DNA of 64,000 bases from the NCBI RefSeq assembly GCF_030817535.1, contig NZ_JAUSZL010000002.1, forward strand, positions 6,262,001 through 6,326,000. Reading direction: 5' to 3'. This DNA comes from Streptomyces sp. V3I8 (GTDB taxonomy: Bacteria; Actinomycetota; Actinomycetes; Streptomycetales; Streptomycetaceae). This document shows positions 36,852 through 46,186 of this stretch, one piece after another. Made by a program: the position numbers and the translations under genes. Within the stretch, counting starts at the first letter, position 1; each line of letters begins with the position of its first letter. The notes beneath the pieces are model-generated. The model was not told the origin of the DNA, ran no database searches, and saw only the letters and a list, made by a program, of their open reading frames with translations.

Positions 36852-38810
36852 TCAGCGGAGCCCGGTGATCTCCCGTCCGCCCTCCAGGGTCCCCTTCAGG
36901 CCCGCCTTCGCGCCCTGTTCGGCCCGTACGGCGAGGAGGTTCCCCTCGGCGGACCCGCTGACACCGCCGGTCGCCCGGACCGACGCGGTGTCCCCGCTGC
37001 CGGCGGCGAGGAGGTACCAGCCGCCCTTGACGGACTTCCACAGCACGCCCGCCAGGACGTGCGGGTCCTTCGAGCCGCACGCGGACGCGTTCTCCGCCTT
37101 CGCCACGACCGCGCCGTACCGCTGCCCCGGCGCGTGGAACTGGGCCAGCACCCGCGGGCCGCCGCCGCGCCAGGTCTGCGTACGCGTGCACAGCCAGTCC
37201 GCGGTGCCGCTCGCGTCGGGCAGCGGCTGACGGGCGTAGCGCCAGGAGTTGACCGAGCGCACCCCCTGGCCGCGGACGTCCGCGAGGGAGCAGGCGAGCG
37301 GGGACCAGTCCGCCGCCGAGGCGTCGCGCGGCGCGGCGGGACGGCCCGCGGTGAGCCGGGCGGGCGTCAGCTCCCCGAGGTCGGTCGACAGACGGGTGCC
37401 CGTGCGGTCCGTCAGCTCCAGCACGTTCCAGGAACGGCACCCGCCGCTCTGCAGGGCCGGGCTCGCGAACGGCTCGGTCACCCCGTCCGCCGAGCGGGTC
37501 AGTTCGGTCGCACCGTCCGCACCGGGAGCCTTCAGCAGATCACGCACGGCGGCGGTACGCACCCAGGGCGCCGTCAGATAGCGGACGTTGCCGTCGGAGC
37601 GGCCCAGGACCACCGTGTCCGCGTCCGCCGTCGTGGCGCCGTCGACCCGCGCGAAGTCGAGGGCGGCGCCCCGCGTGCCGTCCTTCGCCTCGGCGTACCG
37701 GGCGATGCGCAGTCCGTCGTACATCAGCACGACCCGGCTCTGGTCGACCACGCCCGCGTACAGCAGCTGGGGCGGTCCCGGCGGGGCGCCCGACGGGGTT
37801 CCCGGGGTGGCCGAGACCTGCACGGACCCGCCGGGCCGTGCCCAGACGGCGAGCGCGCGGCGCAGCAGGCCCTTGTCGCCGGTCAGCTCCCCGCGCGCCG
37901 GCCACACGGAGAAGTCGGTGCGCGCCGACGACTCCCAGGCCGCGGCCGGGACCAGCGTCAGCTTCCCCGGCTGCAGGGCCGCCTGGGCCGCCGGGTTCCG
38001 CGCGTACGGGGGCGCCGCCGCGCCGTCGGGGCCCCAGCCGTCCCCCGGCATGCCGAGGAGCGCCCCGCACACCGCCACGGCGGCGACCGCGGCGACCGCC
38101 GCCTTCAGGTGCTGGCGGCGGCGCATCAGATCGGTGGGCCGGGCCTGCAGGGAGCACGGGTCGAACTCGGGGGAGGTCGACAGCACGTCGGCGCCCCCGG
38201 CCCCGCCCGGCCCGGCCACCGTGTCCGCCTCGGCCAGGGCGGCGGCCGGGTCCGCCTCGCCGGCCGCGGCCAGCATCCCGCGTACGTCCGCGTCGGCCAG
38301 CTTCTCCAGGCCGCGCAGGACGTGGGCGGCGCGGGCCGGGGCGGACAGGGCCGAGAGCCGCTGGTCCAGGGCGAGTTCGTCGGCGCCGCCCGAACGCGGG
38401 AAGAGCCGCAGGCCCCACACCTGGGGGAGCAGCGGCGGCAGCTGCGCCCGGGTGGGCCAGGACCGGAAGGTCAGCGGGCGGCCCGCCTCCAGGGCCGCCC
38501 GCAGGACGCGCAGCCGCACGTACGCGTAGCCGGGATCACCGTCGCGGTCCCGGGCGGCGCTCTTCTGGGCGGGAAGGACCGCGGTGTCGCCGGATGCCCG
38601 GCCGCGCGGCAGGGAGCGCTGGGTGAGCGCGTGCGCGGTGAGCACCCGGCGGTTGCGGCCGAGACTCGGCGGCAGGACCAGATAGGCGAGCCGGACCAGC
38701 CGCGGATAGTGCTCGACGAGCGCGGCCTCGGCCTGCTCGACGCCGACCTCCGGCCCGGGGACGGCGGCTGATGCGGGGCGGGGGCGCGGGGCGACATCCT
38801 GTGACTGCAC
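36852..38810 (-). CDS. large membrane-anchored hypothetical protein with sigma-factor-like N-terminus
   Basis: 652 residues. The first ~190 residues resemble the helical part of an ECF-like protein (EAALVEHYPRLVRLAYLVLP, RALTFRSWPT-type loops, LSALSAPARAAHVLRGLEKL) but without recognisable region 4. One transmembrane segment follows near residue 240 (AAVAAVAAVAVCGALLGM). The ~400-residue outside domain has repeated beta-strand patterns (GELTGDKGLLRRALAVWARP, PQLLYAGVVDQSRVVLMYDG) and paired cysteines (GGCRSWNVLE, LACSLAD, WLCTRT, ENASACGSK). Function unknown. The inside-outside layout suggests a sensor. Confidence 0.65.
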   Translation of the reverse strand: MQSQDVAPRPRPASAAVPGPEVGVEQAEAALVEHYPRLVRLAYLVLPPSLGRNRRVLTAHALTQRSLPRGRASGDTAVLPAQKSAARDRDGDPGYAYVRLRVLRAALEAGRPLTFRSWPTRAQLPPLLPQVWGLRLFPRSGGADELALDQRLSALSAPARAAHVLRGLEKLADADVRGMLAAAGEADPAAALAEADTVAGPGGAGGADVLSTSPEFDPCSLQARPTDLMRRRQHLKAAVAAVAAVAVCGALLGMPGDGWGPDGAAAPPYARNPAAQAALQPGKLTLVPAAAWESSARTDFSVWPARGELTGDKGLLRRALAVWARPGGSVQVSATPGTPSGAPPGPPQLLYAGVVDQSRVVLMYDGLRIARYAEAKDGTRGAALDFARVDGATTADADTVVLGRSDGNVRYLTAPWVRTAAVRDLLKAPGADGATELTRSADGVTEPFASPALQSGGCRSWNVLELTDRTGTRLSTDLGELTPARLTAGRPAAPRDASAADWSPLACSLADVRGQGVRSVNSWRYARQPLPDASGTADWLCTRTQTWRGGGPRVLAQFHAPGQRYGAVVAKAENASACGSKDPHVLAGVLWKSVKGGWYLLAAGSGDTASVRATGGVSGSAEGNLLAVRAEQGAKAGLKGTLEGGREITGLR

Positions 38811-38893
38811 GTTCAGCAGAACGAGCGAATCGGCGGATGGTCACCTGGACGTGCCCGGCATCACGGGCGGTCGCCCCCGCGGCCCGTCCGGGA

Positions 38894-39445
38894 TCAGCCC
38901 TCCGGCTCCACGAGGAGGCGCGCGTAGTTCGCCATGGACCGCTGGTAGCGCGGCAGGTGCGGGGCGAGGGCACCCAGTACGAGCGAGAGTCCTTCGCGCT
39001 CACGGCCGAGGCTCGCCAGGCACAGCGCCAGAGTGGCCCGTACCGCGTCGTCCAACTCGTCGGAGACACCGACCAGTTCGGGTGACAGGAGCCTGACGCC
39101 CTCCTCCGGCTGCCCGATGTTCCGCAGCGAGCTGGACAGCTGGATCTTCGCGCGGCGGCCCCGGTAGCCGTCGAGGCCGCGGTCCAGGGCCTCCCGGTAC
39201 AGCGGCACGGCCCGGTCCGAGTGACCCGTCGAGTCCCAGGCACAGGCCAACTCGAAGGGGCCGACCGGGCTGTCGTCCGGCAGTTCGGCGACGAGCGCGC
39301 CGATCACCGCGCGGAAGGCCGCGGCGTCCGTCCCCGGGGCGCTCCCGAAGCCGGCCCAGGCGCTCGCCACGCGCTCCTCCCAGTCCGCCGCCGGGTCCGC
39401 CGTCGTGCCGGCTGCCGTCTCTGTGGCCGTGCTCTTCTCCGTCAC
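38894..39445 (-). CDS. tetratricopeptide-repeat protein
   Basis: 183 residues from GTG at 39445 preceded by GAGGGTG. The helical pairs FELACAWDSTGHSDRAVPLY, YRGRRAKIQLSSSLRNIGQP, DDAVRATLALCLASLGREREG and RYQRSMANYARLLVEPEG fit a compact TPR domain. Upstream of, and on the same strand as, the membrane protein and TetR genes. Adapter role likely. Confidence 0.75.
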   Translation of the reverse strand: MTEKSTATETAAGTTADPAADWEERVASAWAGFGSAPGTDAAAFRAVIGALVAELPDDSPVGPFELACAWDSTGHSDRAVPLYREALDRGLDGYRGRRAKIQLSSSLRNIGQPEEGVRLLSPELVGVSDELDDAVRATLALCLASLGREREGLSLVLGALAPHLPRYQRSMANYARLLVEPEG

Positions 39446-39661
39446 CGGCCCACCCTCGCACAGGCGCGCCCGCGACCGGCATCCCGTTCCACCGGGGTTC
39501 CCCGCCCTCCGCGGCGCCCCTTCGAGCAGACTGGGGCGCACGACCGGCCCGCGCCGGGCGGCCTCCCGATTGAGCACGGAGCGTGCGGGAGCCGTATCGA
39601 AGACGGGGCCCCCGCGAGGGCTCCCGGCGGCGTGGGCCGCCGGAACGGACCGGAGGTACGG

Positions 39662-40114
39662 ATGAGGACGACGCGCAAGGCACTGGCGACCGCCGCGGCA
39701 AGCGCCGCGGTGGGACTGCTGGTCCTGACGGGCTGCGGCTCGGACGACGAGGGGGAGAAGGTCCCCGAGACGGCGACCGGCAGCCTGGAACACCTGGCGG
39801 ACGAGGTGGGCTGCGCACCGAACATGCAGACGGACGCCGACGAGATCCGGCAGGCGGTCTGCAAGAAGAGCGACGTCGGCGGCAAGTTCATCCTGGCCAC
39901 CTTCGCCACCGACCGCGGCCAGCGCGAGTGGCTCGACGGGGCCAAGGACTACGGCGGCTTCTACCTCGTCGGCCGCAAGTGGGTGGCCGTGGCCGAACAG
40001 AAGACGGTGCGGGCCCTGCGCACCACGCTCGGCGGCGACATGGAGATCGGCACCGACCACTCGGGCGGCCACTCCGGGGAGAGCGGGTCGGCGCACCCCG
40101 GTCACAGCGGCTGA
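39662..40114 (+). CDS. small lipoprotein
   Basis: 150 residues, ATG after GGAGGT. Lipoprotein leader TAAASAAVGLLVLTGCGSDD with Cys at about residue 22. The mature part has two further cysteines (EVGCAPNMQTDADEIRQAVC) that may form a disulfide, FILATFATDRGQREWLDGAK and YLVGRKWVAVAE, then a His/Gly/Ser-rich tail (DHSGGHSGESGSAHPGHSG) that could bind metal. No family recognised. Confidence 0.75.
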   Translation: MRTTRKALATAAASAAVGLLVLTGCGSDDEGEKVPETATGSLEHLADEVGCAPNMQTDADEIRQAVCKKSDVGGKFILATFATDRGQREWLDGAKDYGGFYLVGRKWVAVAEQKTVRALRTTLGGDMEIGTDHSGGHSGESGSAHPGHSG

Positions 40115-40164
40115 GCGCCGCGGACGCCGGGTGCCGTGGACGGGGACACGGGAGACGACAGAGG

Positions 40165-40200
40165 GGAAGGCCGGCCACGGAGATCCGTGGCCGGCCTTCC
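40165..40200. terminator. bidirectional terminator
   Basis: A perfect 17-bp stem GGAAGGCCGGCCACGGA with a 2-base centre lies between the convergent lipoprotein and DUF1996 genes. Confidence 0.85.
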
Positions 40201-40237
40201 TCGTGGTTCACCGTGTCAGCGGTTCACCCGTGCTGCG

Positions 40238-41818
40238 TCACCGGCACTTCTTTCCGGTGTTGATGCAGCTGACCACCTTGTTCATCGTGTTCGTGTCGAA
40301 GAAGTTGATGAAGTCGTTGTGGTCGGTGATCGGCTTGTGCAGGTTCTCCGGGAACGAGTCCACCGCGAACGCGTTCTTCACGGTGCCGTTCTCGATGGTC
40401 GGAGCCGCCACCTTGTAGACCAGCCGGACCTGCAGCTGGGGGATCGCCTTGAAGCCGTTGGCGCAGGTGCCGTCCGCCTGGACGAACGCCACGTGCGCGC
40501 GGTGGTTGGCGCTGTCGATGTTCTGACCGTCCCAGCAGCTCTGGAAGTTGGTCGTGCGCACCACGGAGCTGCCCTGGGGGCAGATCGGGTACTTGTCCGT
40601 GAGCTGGCGGTTCTCGAAGCCCGTGCAGCTCCAGTTCACGTTGGCGTTCGCGAGGCCGTTGACGAAGGCCTTGGCGTCACCGGTGATGATGCGCAGGGCG
40701 GTCGGCATGGCGACGACGTTGCCCCGCTTGTTGCCGACGAACTTGAGCTGGGCCTGGCTGGCCTGGAGGATCTTTCCTACGTTGCCCTCCTTGCCACCGC
40801 CGTCGTTGTTCTGGTCGAAGTCCTGCGAGCCGTCCTGCAGGCGCAGCACCGGCCAGAAGTACGAGGACTTGTCGCCCTGGTTCTGGCAGGTGGTGTCCGC
40901 GCCCGCCAGGTCCTCGTCGCTCGCGAAGGCGTCGTTGTTCTGGTTGCCGACGTAGTCGTGCAGGTGGTGCGCGCCGTTGGTGACACCGGGAGCGACGATC
41001 ACGTTGTCCGTGTTGTGGTTGTCGTTCGCGTTGGTGCCACAGCTCGTGGTGAAGGTGCCCTGCGAGCCGCCCCGGCCGTTCGCGGCCAGACCGTTCGCGC
41101 CCACGCCCCGCTTGTTGCTGGGCTGGACGGTCTTGATGTCCTGGAAGTCGGCCGCCACCGGGCCGTTGCCGCCCTGGCCGCCGTTGCCCGCCTGGCCGCC
41201 GCCGCCGTCGGCGGGAGGCTGGCTGGCACCGCCGTCGGCCGGGGGCTGGCTGGTCTCCCCGCCCTGGCCGGCGTTGCCGCCCTGGCCCTGGCCTCCGTTG
41301 TTCTGGCCGTTGTTGCCCTGGCCCTGGCCGGCGTCGGTGTTCGGCTGTCCGGCCGACCATCCGGTGCACTTGGCGAGATTGCCGACACCGCTCGGAGCGG
41401 TACCGCCCACGCGCTTGATGTTGACCGAGATGCGCTCGATGGTCGCCGTGCGCTTGGAGGTCAGCGGGCCGAGGATCGAGTTCTGTACGAAGCCGGTGTC
41501 CCCCGCCTGTGCCTGGCGCGTGGAGGCGAGGCGGGCGTAGGCCTCGGTGATCTGCTGGTCGAGCTTGGCCAACTCCTTGTCCACACCGGCGCGAGCGCGC
41601 TGGGGCACGCTCCTCAGCTGTTGGCCGACGTCGGGGCATTTGATCGTGGCCACCGAGGCGGCGGTCGTCTGCGCGTTCCGTGTCGAGTTCTTGCCCTCGC
41701 CGGCGGAAGCGTAGATGTTGGCCGCAAGCAGACCGCCGCCACCCAGCGCGAGAGCCGCCGATGCGGCTATCGCCCGGTTGGCGAGCGTGGAGCGGCGTTT
41801 TCGGTTCGTGCGTCCCAT
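40238..41818 (-). CDS. secreted DUF1996 domain protein
   Basis: 526 residues starting [20 protein letters not shown]. Signal peptide with a basic n-region, followed by a helical segment (~50-140), a long low-complexity Gly/Gln/Asn linker (~160-215) and the DUF1996 domain (~260-526): [95 protein letters not shown]. Conserved His and Cys residues suggest metal or disulfide stabilisation. The family is common in fungi and Streptomyces as exported proteins of unknown role. Confidence 0.85.
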   Translation of the reverse strand: MGRTNRKRRSTLANRAIAASAALALGGGGLLAANIYASAGEGKNSTRNAQTTAASVATIKCPDVGQQLRSVPQRARAGVDKELAKLDQQITEAYARLASTRQAQAGDTGFVQNSILGPLTSKRTATIERISVNIKRVGGTAPSGVGNLAKCTGWSAGQPNTDAGQGQGNNGQNNGGQGQGGNAGQGGETSQPPADGGASQPPADGGGGQAGNGGQGGNGPVAADFQDIKTVQPSNKRGVGANGLAANGRGGSQGTFTTSCGTNANDNHNTDNVIVAPGVTNGAHHLHDYVGNQNNDAFASDEDLAGADTTCQNQGDKSSYFWPVLRLQDGSQDFDQNNDGGGKEGNVGKILQASQAQLKFVGNKRGNVVAMPTALRIITGDAKAFVNGLANANVNWSCTGFENRQLTDKYPICPQGSSVVRTTNFQSCWDGQNIDSANHRAHVAFVQADGTCANGFKAIPQLQVRLVYKVAAPTIENGTVKNAFAVDSFPENLHKPITDHNDFINFFDTNTMNKVVSCINTGKKCR

Positions 41819-42032
41819 GGAACTCCTCTGGCTTCCTTGCGGGGGCATCGGGGCGCCCGGCAGGAGGTGAAGCGGCAGCCTTGAGTACGGAGGAGGTTCC
41901 TGAGGCGTTCAGAAGCCTCGGGAATTCATGGGAGTCCGGTGGCGCAATCCCGGCGCAAGGGGGCCAGATGCCCTTGAAACAAAGGGCAGTTGAGGCCGTG
42001 TATTTGAATATCGTTCAGTGGGGGTGGAACTC

Positions 42033-42056
42033 GGGACCGGCGTGCGGGCCGGTCCC
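42033..42056. terminator. terminator downstream of the LuxR-type regulator
   Basis: Stem GGGACCGGC / GCCGGTCCC with a 6-base loop, 55 bp past the stop of the minus-strand regulator gene. Confidence 0.6.
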
Positions 42057-42110
42057 GGACGACTGCCGGCGGTCGTCCGCCGGCCCTCCGTTTCCCTTCT
42101 TCGTACGCTT

Positions 42111-42764
42111 TTAGCGGCCCTGGTCCAAATAGGCGATGACGGCCAGGACGCGACGGTTGTCGTCGTCCGACACATCCAGGTCCAGCTTCGCGAAGATGTT
42201 GGACGTGTGCTTGGCGATCGCCCGCTCCGTGACCACGAGTTGGCCCGCGATCGCCGCATTCGACCTGCCCTGCGCCATCAGTTCCAAAACCTCCAGCTCG
42301 CGACGGGTCAGTCTGCCCAGCGGCCGGTCGTCGGCCTGCCGCCGCGACAGCAGCTGCTGGATGACCTGCGGATCCATCACCGTGCCGCCCGACGCCACCC
42401 GGCGCACCGCGTCGATGAACTGCTCGGCGTCGAACACCCGGTCCTTCAGCAGGTAGCCGACCCCGCCGGTCCCGTCGGCGAGCAGTTCACGCGCGTACAA
42501 CTGCTCGACGTGCTGCGACAGTACGAGGACCGGCAGCCCCGGCCTGGCCCGGCGCGCCTGGAGCGCGCACTGCAGCCCCTCGTCGGTGTGCGAGGGCGGC
42601 AGACGGACGTCGACCACGGCGACGTCCGGTGCCAGTTCGGCGAGTGCCCGCGTCAGTTCGGGACCGGTCTCGACGGCGGCGGCGATCTCGAAGTCGAACG
42701 CCTCCAGCATCCGGACCAGGCCGTCGCGCAGCAGGAACAGGTCTTCGGCCAGGACAACTCGCAA
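42111..42764 (-). CDS. NarL/FixJ-family response regulator, orphan
   Basis: 217 residues from TTG at 42764 (LRVVLAEDLFLLRDGLVRML), chosen because GGAG lies six bases upstream and the receiver begins exactly there. The receiver has the acidic AED, phosphoacceptor Asp in DVAVVDVRLPP and Lys in VGYLLKDRVFD. The LuxR-type HTH is RLTRRELEVLELMAQGRSNA, AIAGQLVVTERAIAKHTSNI, FAKLDL. No histidine kinase gene adjoins, so the partner is encoded elsewhere or absent. Confidence 0.88.
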   Translation of the reverse strand: MRVVLAEDLFLLRDGLVRMLEAFDFEIAAAVETGPELTRALAELAPDVAVVDVRLPPSHTDEGLQCALQARRARPGLPVLVLSQHVEQLYARELLADGTGGVGYLLKDRVFDAEQFIDAVRRVASGGTVMDPQVIQQLLSRRQADDRPLGRLTRRELEVLELMAQGRSNAAIAGQLVVTERAIAKHTSNIFAKLDLDVSDDDNRRVLAVIAYLDQGR

Positions 42765-42927
42765 GGGATCTCCATGGTCACCGCGGTGGGGCCGCCCACA
42801 GGGATGTCGACGGCCAAGGCACCGTTGAATGTACCCAGTCGCCGTTCGACTCCGCACAGTCAGGACCCGGTAGCGGCCCCACCCGCCGTCCTCGGGCGGG
42901 ACGCAGCGCCCTCAGGTCGGCGGCGAA

Positions 42928-43524
42928 TCAACTCCCCGTCGGGGGCGCGTACTTGTATCCGACGCGGCGTACCGTCCGGATGGTGTCCCGGTGCTCCGCG
43001 CCGAGCTTGCGGCGCAGCCGGGCGATGTGGACGTCCACGGTCCGGCCGTCGCCCACGTGCCCGTAGCCCCACACCGTGGTGACCAGCTGGTCACGGGTGT
43101 GCACGCGGTGCGGGTGCGCCACCAGATGTGCCAGCAGCTCGAACTCCAGGTAGGTGAGGTCGAGCGGCCGCCCGTCGACCTCGGCGGTCCGCCGGACGGT
43201 GTCGACGCGCACGGGGAAGCCGTCGGGTGCCCCGCCGGACTCCTCGGACGCCGCGCCGGTCTCCGGTACGGCGACCGGCAGCAGGGACGGCTGGTCGGCC
43301 GGGACGAGGACCAGGTACCCGATCATCGGGGGCCGGCCCGGCAGCGTGGGCAGGGTGTGCGGGGGAGCGGGCAGCCAGGTGGCGCCCGGCGGGAGGAGGT
43401 CCGTGACGTCGACCACCTCGTCCCGGTCGACGGACCGCAGCCGATGGCGTGCCGGACCGGCGGACGGGGCGGGGACGGGGGAGGAGGCGGTGGCCACGGA
43501 GGAGAAGGGACGGGTGTTCGCCAT
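42928..43524 (-). CDS. winged-helix regulator of OmpR type lacking a receiver domain
   Basis: 198 residues. The C-terminal ~95 residues are an OmpR/PhoB DNA-binding domain: VDTVRRTAEVDGRPLDLTYL, EFELLAHLVAHPHRVHTRDQ, LVTTVWGYGHVGDGRTVDVH, IARLRRKLG, IRTVRRVGYKYAPP. The N-terminal 100 residues are Pro/Ala-rich with one hydrophobic stretch (MIGYLVLVPADQPSLLPVAV) and no receiver Asp, so activity is probably not phospho-controlled. Located just downstream of glnII. Confidence 0.85.
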   Translation of the reverse strand: MANTRPFSSVATASSPVPAPSAGPARHRLRSVDRDEVVDVTDLLPPGATWLPAPPHTLPTLPGRPPMIGYLVLVPADQPSLLPVAVPETGAASEESGGAPDGFPVRVDTVRRTAEVDGRPLDLTYLEFELLAHLVAHPHRVHTRDQLVTTVWGYGHVGDGRTVDVHIARLRRKLGAEHRDTIRTVRRVGYKYAPPTGS

Positions 43525-43602
43525 GAGGGGTCAGCTCTTTTCGCGCGAGAGGTCGTCGAAGGACGTACGCCGTGCGCGCTGGCCGAAGGCCGGGATACGG
43601 CT

Positions 43603-43725
43603 TTAGAGGGCCTGCGCATGCGTCGCGCGACAACACACCCGGTCGAAGTCGTGGTGCTGACGGGAAGGCCAGAAGGGCTCGAGGTCGTGCCGACCCGTAG
43701 CGATGCACTCCTGGAAGCTGGCCAT
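43603..43725 (-). CDS. possible 40-residue small protein
   Basis: ATG at 43725 to TAA at 43603 encodes a protein starting MASFQECIATGRHDLEPFWP and containing HHDFDRVCC. Third positions are mostly G/C and residue composition is protein-like, but the AGGGG upstream sits only one base from the ATG, so initiation is doubtful. No family recognised. Lies in the 410-bp stretch between the winged-helix gene and glnII, which otherwise holds a terminator and part of the dispersed GCGCGGGGAACCGCGCG repeat (43806-43822). Confidence 0.35.
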   Translation of the reverse strand: MASFQECIATGRHDLEPFWPSRQHHDFDRVCCRATHAQAL

Positions 43726-43888
43726 ACCCCTATTGAAGCAGACCGAGGACGTCGGCAGCAGCCTCCTCTCACGCTCCGGACACCGAGTGCCCCACAGGCG
43801 CAAAGAGGCGCGGGGAACCGCGCGACAGGCCCTGACAGGTCCGCACCCACGCACCCCGTGCCGCCCCGTCCCCCGGGCGAACGCGAAA

Positions 43889-43917
43889 GGGGCGCCCACC
43901 GAAACGGTGGGCGCCCC
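43889..43917. terminator. glnII terminator
   Basis: Perfect 13-bp stem GGGGCGCCCACCG with an AAA loop, 18 bp downstream of the glnII stop. Confidence 0.8.
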
Positions 43918-43934
43918 TCCGGAGCACGGCCGGA

Positions 43935-44963
43935 TCAGACCTGGCCGGCCTTCTCGAGCGCGGTGCAGCACGTGTCGACGATCAGACGCGTCACCAGGTA
44001 CGGGTCGACGTTCGCGTTGGGACGGCGGTCCTCGATGTAGCCCTTGCCGTCCTTCTCGACCTGCCACGGGATACGGACCGAGGCGCCGCGGTCGGACACG
44101 CCGTACGAGTACTCGTTCCACGGCGCGGTCTCGTGCAGGCCCGTCAGGCGGTCGTCGATGCCGGCGCCGTAGTGCTTGACGTGGTCGAGCGGCTTCGAGC
44201 CCTCTCCCAGCGACTCGCACGCGGTGATGATCGCGTCGTAGCCCTCGCGCATCGCCTTCGTGGAGAAGTTGGTGTGCGCGCCGGCGCCGTTCCAGTCGCC
44301 CTTCACCGGCTTCGGGTCCAGCGTCGCGGAGACGTCGAAGTCCTCGGCGGTGCGGTAGAGCAGCCAGCGGGCCACCCACAGGTGGTCGGAGACCTCCAGC
44401 GGGGAGACCGGTCCGACCTGGAACTCCCACTGGCCGGGCATGACCTCGGCGTTGATGCCGGAGATGGCGAGGCCGGCCTTGAGGCAGTTGTCCAGGTGGG
44501 CCTCGACGATGTCACGGCCGAAGATCTCGTCGGCGCCGACACCGCAGTAGTAGCCGCCCTGCGGGGCCGGGAAGCCGCCCACGGGGAAGCCGAGGGGGCG
44601 CTCGCCGTCGAAGAAGGTGTACTCCTGCTCGATGCCGAAGATCGGCTCCTGGGCGGCGAACCTCTCCGAGACCTCGCTGAGCGCGGCACGCGTGTTGGAC
44701 TCGTGCGGCGTCATGTCGATGTTGAGGACCTCGCACATGACGAGGATGTCGTCACCGCCGCGGATCGGGTCCGGGAAGGTCGCGACCGGCTTGAGCACGC
44801 GGTCCGAGGCGTGGCCCTCGGCCTGGTTCGTGGAGGACCCGTCGAAGCCCCAGATCGGCAGCTCGGCGCCCTTCGCGTCGTCGCCGAGTATCTTCGTCTT
44901 CGAACGGAGCTTGGCCGTCGGCTCGGTGCCGTCGATCCAGATGTACTCAGCCTTGAAAGCCAC
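43935..44963 (-). CDS. glnII: glutamine synthetase type II (eukaryotic-like)
   Basis: 342 residues from GTG at 44963 with an AAGGACG site. GSII signatures: AEYIWIDGTEPTAKLRSKTK, LPIWGFDGSSTNQAEG, FGIEQEYTFFDGERPLGFPV, NAEVMPGQWEFQVGPVSPLE, DPKPVKGDWNGAGAHTNFST, RGASVRIPWQVEKDGKGYIE, RRPNANVDPYLVTRLI. It makes glutamine from glutamate, ammonia and ATP; this type is not adenylylated by GlnE. A GlnR box upstream predicts induction under nitrogen limitation. Confidence 0.96.
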   Translation of the reverse strand: MAFKAEYIWIDGTEPTAKLRSKTKILGDDAKGAELPIWGFDGSSTNQAEGHASDRVLKPVATFPDPIRGGDDILVMCEVLNIDMTPHESNTRAALSEVSERFAAQEPIFGIEQEYTFFDGERPLGFPVGGFPAPQGGYYCGVGADEIFGRDIVEAHLDNCLKAGLAISGINAEVMPGQWEFQVGPVSPLEVSDHLWVARWLLYRTAEDFDVSATLDPKPVKGDWNGAGAHTNFSTKAMREGYDAIITACESLGEGSKPLDHVKHYGAGIDDRLTGLHETAPWNEYSYGVSDRGASVRIPWQVEKDGKGYIEDRRPNANVDPYLVTRLIVDTCCTALEKAGQV

Positions 44964-45062
44964 GGGCCACGTCCTTCGGGTGGGTCTCTGAGCGCAGTGC
45001 GGGTGCTGCGGCGCTGCGGCACTGGGGCGCCGCGGAGGATGCCCGAAGCCTGTCAACAGGCA

Positions 45063-45100
45063 GTTTCCCGATCATTGCCCGGGTGTGAACCCCGTGTTAC
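45063..45100 (-). promoter_or_regulatory. GlnR box of glnII
   Basis: Read on the minus strand: GTAAC, 6 bp, TTCAC, 6 bp, GCAAT, 6 bp, GAAAC. The regular pentamer-n6 spacing matches the known GlnR pattern gTnAC-n6-GaAAC. It lies about 100 bp upstream of the glnII start. Confidence 0.75.
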
Positions 45101-45332
45101 CTGGTGCTTCTGTGCGGCGGGTCGCCCACGGAGAGGTCCCTGGCGCCGCACCGGCGCCGGAACGGCCGCCTCCGGAGCTGCCGTCCCGGCCCGCCGTCCC
45201 TCGTATGCGATGGGTTTCGCGCGGGCGTGTGCGACGGGTTGCGCGCGGGTGTACGCGACGGGTTGCGCGCGGGCGGCGGTCAGGCCGCCACCCGCGCGCA
45301 TCACCTCACCCGGTTCGCTCCGTTCGTCCCGG

Positions 45333-46031
45333 CTAGCCCACCTTCTCGATGAGGGCCCGGCGGATCAGGAACTTGCCGGGCTCGCGGACCTGCTCGAACG
45401 CCGCGTTGTTCAGGAGCGCGCAGCTGCCGGAGACCGAGGTGACCTCGACGGTGGTGGACTTGTTGTTGTCGAGGTTCGTGACCTTGAGCTTCGTACCGGC
45501 GGGGAACTGGTTGCTGGACGCGGCGGGGGCGCCCGCCTCGCCGGAGAGGGTGACCGTCGAGCCGTTGCAGACCTGCCGGCCGGCACCGCCGCCCCCGGCC
45601 GCGGGCGCGGACGCCTCCTGCGACGGCTGTCCGGCGGGCGCCGACGCGGCGGGTGCGGACGCGGCGGGCGCCTCGGCCCCGGCCCCCGCACCGGCGCCGT
45701 CTCCCACGGTGGCGTCGGACTCGCCGACCTCGCACCCGGAGGCTTCCTGCTGCACCTTGATCTGCGCGATGACCGCCTCGCGGTTGGCGATCCGCGCCGG
45801 CGACTGGGCGTCGGGGTCGGTGCGCTGGTCCTGGATGAACCTCTCGTTGTTGCCGAGCGCGGTGGCCAGGCCGGAGCAGACCACCGAGGACCGCGCGTTC
45901 TGGGCCGCGGGCGCGGCGGGCGCCGCGTTCGACGTGGCTGCCAGGGCGAACGCCCCGCCGCCAGCCACCGCGGCGGCGCTCACCAGCAGGGCGATCTTCT
46001 TCTTCGTCCCGAGCGTTCTTCTGCGCGACAT
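45333..46031 (-). CDS. secreted protein with RlpA/expansin-like C-terminal domain
   Basis: 232 residues starting MSRRRTLGTKKKIALLVSAA with signal cleavage near SNAAPAAP. A helical N-terminal part (NARSSVVCSGLATALGNNER, ANREAVIAQIKVQQEASGCE) is joined by an Ala/Pro/Ser/Gly linker to a small beta domain: RQVCNGSTVTLSGEAGAPAA, FPAGTKLKVTNLDNNKSTTV, EVTSVSGSCALLNNAAFEQV. That pattern resembles double-psi beta-barrel (RlpA-like) domains, without clear catalytic residues. Possibly cell-wall associated. Function unknown. Confidence 0.65.
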   Translation of the reverse strand: MSRRRTLGTKKKIALLVSAAAVAGGGAFALAATSNAAPAAPAAQNARSSVVCSGLATALGNNERFIQDQRTDPDAQSPARIANREAVIAQIKVQQEASGCEVGESDATVGDGAGAGAGAEAPAASAPAASAPAGQPSQEASAPAAGGGGAGRQVCNGSTVTLSGEAGAPAASSNQFPAGTKLKVTNLDNNKSTTVEVTSVSGSCALLNNAAFEQVREPGKFLIRRALIEKVG

Positions 46032-46186
46032 CGACGGCTCCTGTTCCCCGGCCACCCCTGGCGGCGGCCGTCCGCCGTTATGTACGACATACCGAACGGA
46101 CTTGCTCAGCCGTTGACCGAAGTCGCCCGAGTAACGTGGATCACACGGGAGTTGAGGCCCCCGGGGCCCGCGGTGTGCCGGCGGGG

